A stretch of DNA of 17,206 bases, taken from CAZNNH01 sp964574335. GTDB lineage: Bacteria > Acidobacteriota > Vicinamibacteria > Fen-336. Below the pieces are notes generated by a model. It did not search any database, had not been told where the DNA came from, and was given only the letters and a program-made list of their open reading frames with translations. Where the stretch lies: NCBI GenBank assembly GCA_964574335.1, contig CAZNNH010000134.1:1-17206 (forward strand), given 5' to 3'. Shown here piece after piece: positions 13,553 through 17,206 of the stretch. The position numbers were made by a program, and so were the translations under genes. How positions within the stretch are numbered: position 1 is the first letter of the stretch; each line of letters opens with the position of its first letter.

Positions 13553-16500
13553 CTACGGCGTGATGGAGAAGGCCTGGTCGCTCGAGTCCTGGCTGTCCGG
13601 GTCGGTCGGGTTGCCGGCCACACAGACGCGGTTGTTGCTCCCGCCGCCGGACACCACCCAACTGAGCTCGCCCGTGGTCTCGGTGGTGACCTTGACCCCG
13701 GTCGCGATCACCGCGTCGTCGCAGTCGAGATCGCCGTCGTCGTCCAGCGCGACGTCGAACCGCGCGTTCGGCCCCAGGTTGTGGGTCCACCGGATCAACC
13801 GGGTCGCCCCACTCGGCCACGTGACCGCCCGGTTCGGCCGGCTCACCTTCACCCGCGGCAGGACCGTGAAGTTGGCGTTGCCCTTGTCCGCGGCCTCCGC
13901 GTACCCCAGCCAGCTCACCCGGATCCGCGCGGTGGCCCCCTGCGTCGCCCCGCTCACCACCCACTTGCAGACGGATGCCGCGTTGGCCGTCGTGGCCGCG
14001 CACCCGCTGCCCTCGATCGGCTCCCAGGACCCGGCCGGATGGTCCCGGTTGATCTCGATGGCCACCGGCTGCCCCTTGCCCAGGTTGTGGGCGAACTTGA
14101 TTCGCTTCGAGTCCCCCGCCTTCCACTTGATGCCGGCAGCATCGGGCAGCGTCACCGTGACGTCGGGCGCACCCGCCTTGAGGTGGAAGCCGCTGCTGGA
14201 GGTGTCGATGCCTTCGTTACCAGCAGCATCGTGGGCTCGCACCCGCACCCGGCCGGTCTGGCCCGACGTGGTCAGGCCCGTCGTCTTCCAGAGACACGAC
14301 GTCGCGCTTCCGGGCAGGCCCTGGCAGGCGGCTATCGGCGACCAGGCCCGGCCGTTGTTGGTCGAGTACTCCACGTCGACCTCGACCACGCCGTAGTCGT
14401 CGGCGGCCGTCCAGGTGATCGGGAACGGGGCCTTCCCGAAGATCACCTCGCCCCCGTCCGGCGCGATCAGCTCGACCAACGGCGGCGCAACGTCGGCGTC
14501 GCAAGCGTCGCCCAGCCCATCGCCATCGCTGTCCTGCTGCGTCGGGTTGGCAACGCTCGGGCAGTTGTCGCAGGCGTCGCCGACCCCGTCGCTGTCCGCG
14601 TCCTCCTGGTCCGGGTTCGGGGTGGTCGCGCAGTTGTCGCCCTCGTCGGCCACACCGTCCCCGTCCGAGTCGGGAGCCAGCCGGAAGACGACACCGCCGC
14701 CCAGCGGCCCGCCCGTGCTCGCCGTGCCGTACAAGGCACCGTCGATGCCCTCGATCAAGGCCGCGTACGGGGTGGAGCCGGTGCTGCGGTCGAAATCGTG
14801 GAGCAGCGCGAACCCACTGCCATCCCCGTTGAATCGGAAAGCAACACCGTCGTTTGACTCTCCGCCGCCCGAAGTCGTGCCATAGAAGACTCCGTCGGAG
14901 CCCTCGAGCAGCTCGGCTCCGGGATAGGCACCGCTGCTGCCGCCAAACCCGTGGAGGATGGCGAAACCGCTTCCGTCCGGGTCGACTCGGAAGATGGTTC
15001 CGCTGGGGGGCGATCCCCCACCGTAGTAGGTCGTACCGTACAAGGAGCCGTCGCCGCTCTGGACCAGTGCGCCTCGGGGACTGGCGGCGTTCGTGCCGAG
15101 AAAATCGAAGAGCTTCGCGAAGCCGGTTCCATCGGGGTTGATCTTGAAGACGACCCCACCCGTAAGGCCATCGCCGTAGGTTGTGCCGTACAAGGCCCCG
15201 TCTGCGCCCTCCACGAGCGCGGCGAGGGACCGACCACTCTCCTGGTCGAACACGTCGAACGTGGCGAAGCCGGTTCCGTCCCGCTCCAGCTTGAAGACAC
15301 CGGTGCCGCCTGCGGTGGTGCCGTAGAGGGCCCCGTTCGTCACCTCCAGCAGCCTTGTGCGTGGATCATCGCCGTGCGTCTGGTCGAACTCGTGGAGCTT
15401 GGCGAAGCCGCTTCCGTCTGGGTGGATCGCGAAGACCGTCCCGGAGCCGGAGGTGCCGCCCAGCGTCCCGCCTCTGCTCGTCGTGCCGTAGAGCCTGCCG
15501 TCCGCTCCCACGATGAGTCCAGCGTACGGGTAGGCTCCGTTCGTGCTATCGAAGTCGTGGAGCTTCGCGAAGTTGCTTCCGTCGGGGTTGGCTCTGAAGA
15601 TCGTGCCCACACCCGCTGCCCCACCGATCACGGTCGTACCGTAGAGCGCACCGTCCTCGAGCTGCAGGAGGGCGCCATATGGCGTGGTGACGCTCGCGTC
15701 TCCAATGTCGTGCAGCTTGACGAGACCGGATCCGTCCGGGCTGGTCCTGAACACAGTGCCGTACCCAAACGCCCCACCCCGAGACGTCGTGCCGTAGAGA
15801 GCACCGTCGCCGGCCCTCAACAACGCGCCCCGAGGGCACGCGCCGGCCGCATCGCTGAAGTCGTGCAGCTTGACGAACTCCGCCCCGTCCGCGCTGACCT
15901 TGAAGAGCGTGCCGCGACCCGAAGCTCCGCCGTACTGGGTCGTTCCGTAAAGAGCGCCGTCCGCACCCTCCACCAGACCGGCGCGGTATTGGTTGCCATC
16001 CGCCTCGTCGAAGCTGTGAAGCGTGACGAAGCCGGTTCCATCCGTCCCGATCTTGAAGACCGTGCCACGGCCCGAAGCTCCGCCAGCCCAGGTCGTCCCG
16101 TAGAGCGCCCCGTCCCCGCCCTCCACGAGCTGGCCATAGGGGGACGCCCCGTTCGAATGGTCGAACTCGAGGAGGAGGGTGAACCCAGATCCGTCCCGGT
16201 CGACCTTGAAGACCGTACCGTCGCGCGCCGTCCCCCCGGACATGGTCGTGCCGTAGAGGGCACCTTCGGCCTCCACGAGCGTGCTGTGGGGATCGGCACC
16301 GTTCGTGTAGTCGAAATCATGGAGTGTCGTGAAGCCGGTCCCATCGGGGTTGATCCGGAACACGACTCCATCGTCCGTTGCCCCACCTTGGACGGTCGTC
16401 CCATAGAGGGCGCCATCCGTTCCCTCCATCAACCCGCCGCGCGGTTGGGCGCCGTCCGGGCCCTCGAAGCTGTGGATCGAGGCAAAGCCGGTCCCATCAG

Positions 16501-16867
16501 GGTTGATCCTGAAGACAGTGCCACAGCTCGACGTCCCGCCCTGGGCGGTGGTTCCATAGAGCGCGCCGCCGGCGCCGGCTACGAGTCGGCCGTCAGGCAG
16601 CCAACCGTTGACGTCGTCGAAGTCGTGGAGCTTGGTGAACCCGGTCCCATCCGGGTTGATCCTGAAGACAGTGCCACAGCTCGACGTCCCGCCGTCGCTG
16701 GTCGTCCCGTAGAAGGCCCCGTCAGCGCCCTCCACCAGCGTGCCGTAGGGGTAGCGCGGTGGATCCTCGAAAGGGCGAACGATCTCGTAGACGTACTGCG
16801 CAGACGCCGGCCCGGCGGCCAAGAGGGTCGCCACCAGCAGAGCGGCGACGCGGCGCGGTGCTCTCAT
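13553..16867 (-). CDS. large secreted GloVer-repeat protein with TSP3 and Ig-like modules
   Basis: This 1104-residue protein has a signal peptide (1-24, cut near ASAQ). Residues 27-732 hold 14 repeats of about 51 residues, each with D/E-G-A-L-Y-G-T-T-x-x-G-G, G-T-V-F-K/R-x-x-x-D-G-x-G-F and K-L-H-D-F. These are the Gloeo_Verruco (TIGR03803) repeats of choice-of-anchor GloVer proteins, which form beta-propeller-like folds. Residues 733-796 are thrombospondin type-3 calcium repeats (DSDGDGVADEGDNC, then DSDGVGDACDNC, then DSDGDGLGDACD). Residues 797-1104 are three Ig/Kre9-like sandwiches, each with a P-x-G...W-x-x-G...I-x-W/F pattern and N-linked strands. No C-terminal sorting tail was recognised (no LPXTG or PEP-CTERM), so export beyond the periplasm may be by an unrecognised signal. 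It probably acts at the surface in adhesion or polymer binding. The ATG at 16867 has AGGG about 10 bases upstream. Confidence 0.88.
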   Translation of the reverse strand: MRAPRRVAALLVATLLAAGPASAQYVYEIVRPFEDPPRYPYGTLVEGADGAFYGTTSDGGTSSCGTVFRINPDGTGFTKLHDFDDVNGWLPDGRLVAGAGGALYGTTAQGGTSSCGTVFRINPDGTGFASIHSFEGPDGAQPRGGLMEGTDGALYGTTVQGGATDDGVVFRINPDGTGFTTLHDFDYTNGADPHSTLVEAEGALYGTTMSGGTARDGTVFKVDRDGSGFTLLLEFDHSNGASPYGQLVEGGDGALYGTTWAGGASGRGTVFKIGTDGTGFVTLHSFDEADGNQYRAGLVEGADGALYGTTQYGGASGRGTLFKVSADGAEFVKLHDFSDAAGACPRGALLRAGDGALYGTTSRGGAFGYGTVFRTSPDGSGLVKLHDIGDASVTTPYGALLQLEDGALYGTTVIGGAAGVGTIFRANPDGSNFAKLHDFDSTNGAYPYAGLIVGADGRLYGTTSRGGTLGGTSGSGTVFAIHPDGSGFAKLHEFDQTHGDDPRTRLLEVTNGALYGTTAGGTGVFKLERDGTGFATFDVFDQESGRSLAALVEGADGALYGTTYGDGLTGGVVFKINPDGTGFAKLFDFLGTNAASPRGALVQSGDGSLYGTTYYGGGSPPSGTIFRVDPDGSGFAILHGFGGSSGAYPGAELLEGSDGVFYGTTSGGGESNDGVAFRFNGDGSGFALLHDFDRSTGSTPYAALIEGIDGALYGTASTGGPLGGGVVFRLAPDSDGDGVADEGDNCATTPNPDQEDADSDGVGDACDNCPSVANPTQQDSDGDGLGDACDADVAPPLVELIAPDGGEVIFGKAPFPITWTAADDYGVVEVDVEYSTNNGRAWSPIAACQGLPGSATSCLWKTTGLTTSGQTGRVRVRAHDAAGNEGIDTSSSGFHLKAGAPDVTVTLPDAAGIKWKAGDSKRIKFAHNLGKGQPVAIEINRDHPAGSWEPIEGSGCAATTANAASVCKWVVSGATQGATARIRVSWLGYAEAADKGNANFTVLPRVKVSRPNRAVTWPSGATRLIRWTHNLGPNARFDVALDDDGDLDCDDAVIATGVKVTTETTGELSWVVSGGGSNNRVCVAGNPTDPDSQDSSDQAFSITP
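14672..16789 (-). repeat. 14 in-frame coding repeats of about 153 bp
   Basis: The DNA encoding the GloVer units repeats every 150-156 bp, apart from units 9 (165 bp), 10 (138 bp) and 11 (147 bp). Units 1 and 2 share an exact 41-bp stretch (16653-16693 and 16500-16540) exactly 153 bp apart, a sign of recent duplication or gene conversion. Units 5 and 6 are also close. Because all changes stay in frame, the array is kept by selection on protein and is not a CRISPR or satellite. Confidence 0.85.
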
Positions 16868-16990
16868 CGGTCGGTCCCTCGTCCTTGCGGGCCGGGCAGG
16901 ACCCTGGCCCGAACGGCATCCTCAGGAGGGCGGCAAGCGATGCGAATGAATGGCGGCCCCAAAGGGCCACCAAATGGCTCGACCGGGCCG

Positions 16991-17019
16991 ATTCTCGGCC
17001 CCGGATCGCGCCGTGTCAA
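16991..17019 (-). promoter_or_regulatory. candidate sigma-70-type promoter of the GloVer gene
   Basis: On the minus strand a perfect TTGACA is followed after exactly 17 bases by GAGAAT (four of six -10 bases). Transcription would start near 16984, giving a 5' leader of about 115 nt before the ATG at 16867. The -10 sits in the loop side of a GGGCCGA/TCGGCCC hairpin. The -35 overlaps an imperfect dyad (TGTC...GACA, 17014-17029, 12 of 16 symmetric bases) that could be an operator. Confidence 0.5.
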
Positions 17020-17075
17020 CACGTCGACAGCCATCCTCGCGTCGCCGGGGTTTGTGGAGGGAAACCCCTCCCGAC

Positions 17076-17101
17076 TCATCCTGCTAGGGCACTCAGGATG
17101 A
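17076..17101. repeat. 8-bp inverted repeat with 10-base loop
   Basis: TCATCCTG and CAGGATGA are perfect reverse complements around CTAGGGCACT. It lies about 57 bases upstream of the TTGACA box, so it could be a regulator site or an mRNA hairpin from a neighbouring gene. No T-run follows on either strand. Confidence 0.5.
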
Positions 17102-17152
17102 CGTTCCGGTTCCCTCCGCGGCCGGCCGGCGGCTACTCCGTTGCCCCGTCAG

Positions 17153-17173
17153 ATCGCCCATCTCGTGGGCGAT
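17153..17173. repeat. 8-bp inverted repeat with 5-base loop
   Basis: ATCGCCCA and TGGGCGAT pair perfectly around TCTCG. Position near the window edge suggests a terminator of a gene to the right or an operator-like site; no T-run is seen. Confidence 0.5.
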
Positions 17174-17206
17174 AGTCACCCACCAGTCACGGGGCCTCGG
17201 GATCTC

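Larger units (their letters stand above)
16868..17206. other. non-coding region upstream of the GloVer gene
   Basis: No convincing gene lies in these 339 bases; the readings here are low-complexity shadows. The region holds the candidate GloVer promoter (16991-17019), a 7-bp hairpin over its -10 (16985-17001) and two perfect 8-bp inverted repeats at 17076-17101 and 17153-17173. It probably serves as leader and control region for the GloVer gene. The next gene to the right begins or ends outside the window. Confidence 0.5.

Noticed and set aside
14672..16789. CRISPR-like or satellite periodicity
   Set aside because: The period is about 153 bp, always a multiple of three, with conserved protein motifs and no distinct spacers.
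14951..17101. Plus-strand open reading frame of about 716 codons
   Set aside because: It lies antisense to the GloVer array and is open only because the repeats are GC-rich and regular. Its protein is a low-complexity V/E/R-rich mirror of the repeats.

Overview
The window looks like a chromosomal segment of a GC-rich (roughly 70% GC by eye) Gram-negative-type soil bacterium. Several families seen here are common in Acidobacteriota and in deltaproteobacterial or Rokubacteria-like lineages: a GloVer-repeat secreted protein with thrombospondin type-3 calcium repeats, a DUF4097 beta-solenoid protein, an isolated carboxypeptidase-regulatory-like domain, a Tll0287-like haem protein and an FmdB zinc ribbon. 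That placement is an inference from gene content. No rRNA or tRNA gene and no phage gene was seen to test it.

Layout. The left edge (1-271) carries the 3' end of a plus-strand gene. A minus-strand DUF2892 membrane gene follows (293-511), with a possible overlapping leader ORF. Next is a minus-strand group read right to left from 5530 to 734: a multi-pass membrane protein, a BtrH/C39-like fold protein, a nucleotide-sugar-type epimerase, an SMP-30/gluconolactonase-type lactonase and a DUF4097 protein, closed by a strong GC hairpin at 671-696. A stretch with coding character in three successive plus frames (about 5601-5959) is probably a decayed gene. It converges on a minus-strand fmdB gene.

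The plus-strand operon from 6294 to 11933 encodes a c-type haem protein (DUF3365/Tll0287), an MFS transporter, a GH88-like glycosidase, an SDR oxidoreductase, a cupin and a Gfo/Idh/MocA dehydrogenase. The first three overlap by 4 nt (ATGA). Together they look like an uptake and catabolism unit for an oxidised or uronate-type sugar. The lactonase and epimerase of the left-hand group may contribute to the same kind of sugar acid metabolism, but this is only suggestive. A small plus-strand pair (CarboxypepD_reg domain protein and YccF) follows behind its own candidate promoter.

The right half is minus strand: a small lipoprotein and a 1104-residue secreted protein with 14 GloVer repeats, TSP3 calcium repeats and three Ig-like modules. 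A candidate TTGACA-N17-GAGAAT promoter and several inverted repeats lie upstream of it.

The most striking non-coding feature is a 72-bp palindromic element at 9459-9530, with 26-bp arms and one mismatch, inside the sugar operon. It appears to have replaced the natural end of the GH88 gene and the natural start of the SDR gene. It looks like a REP/RAYT-type or MITE-like mobile repeat.
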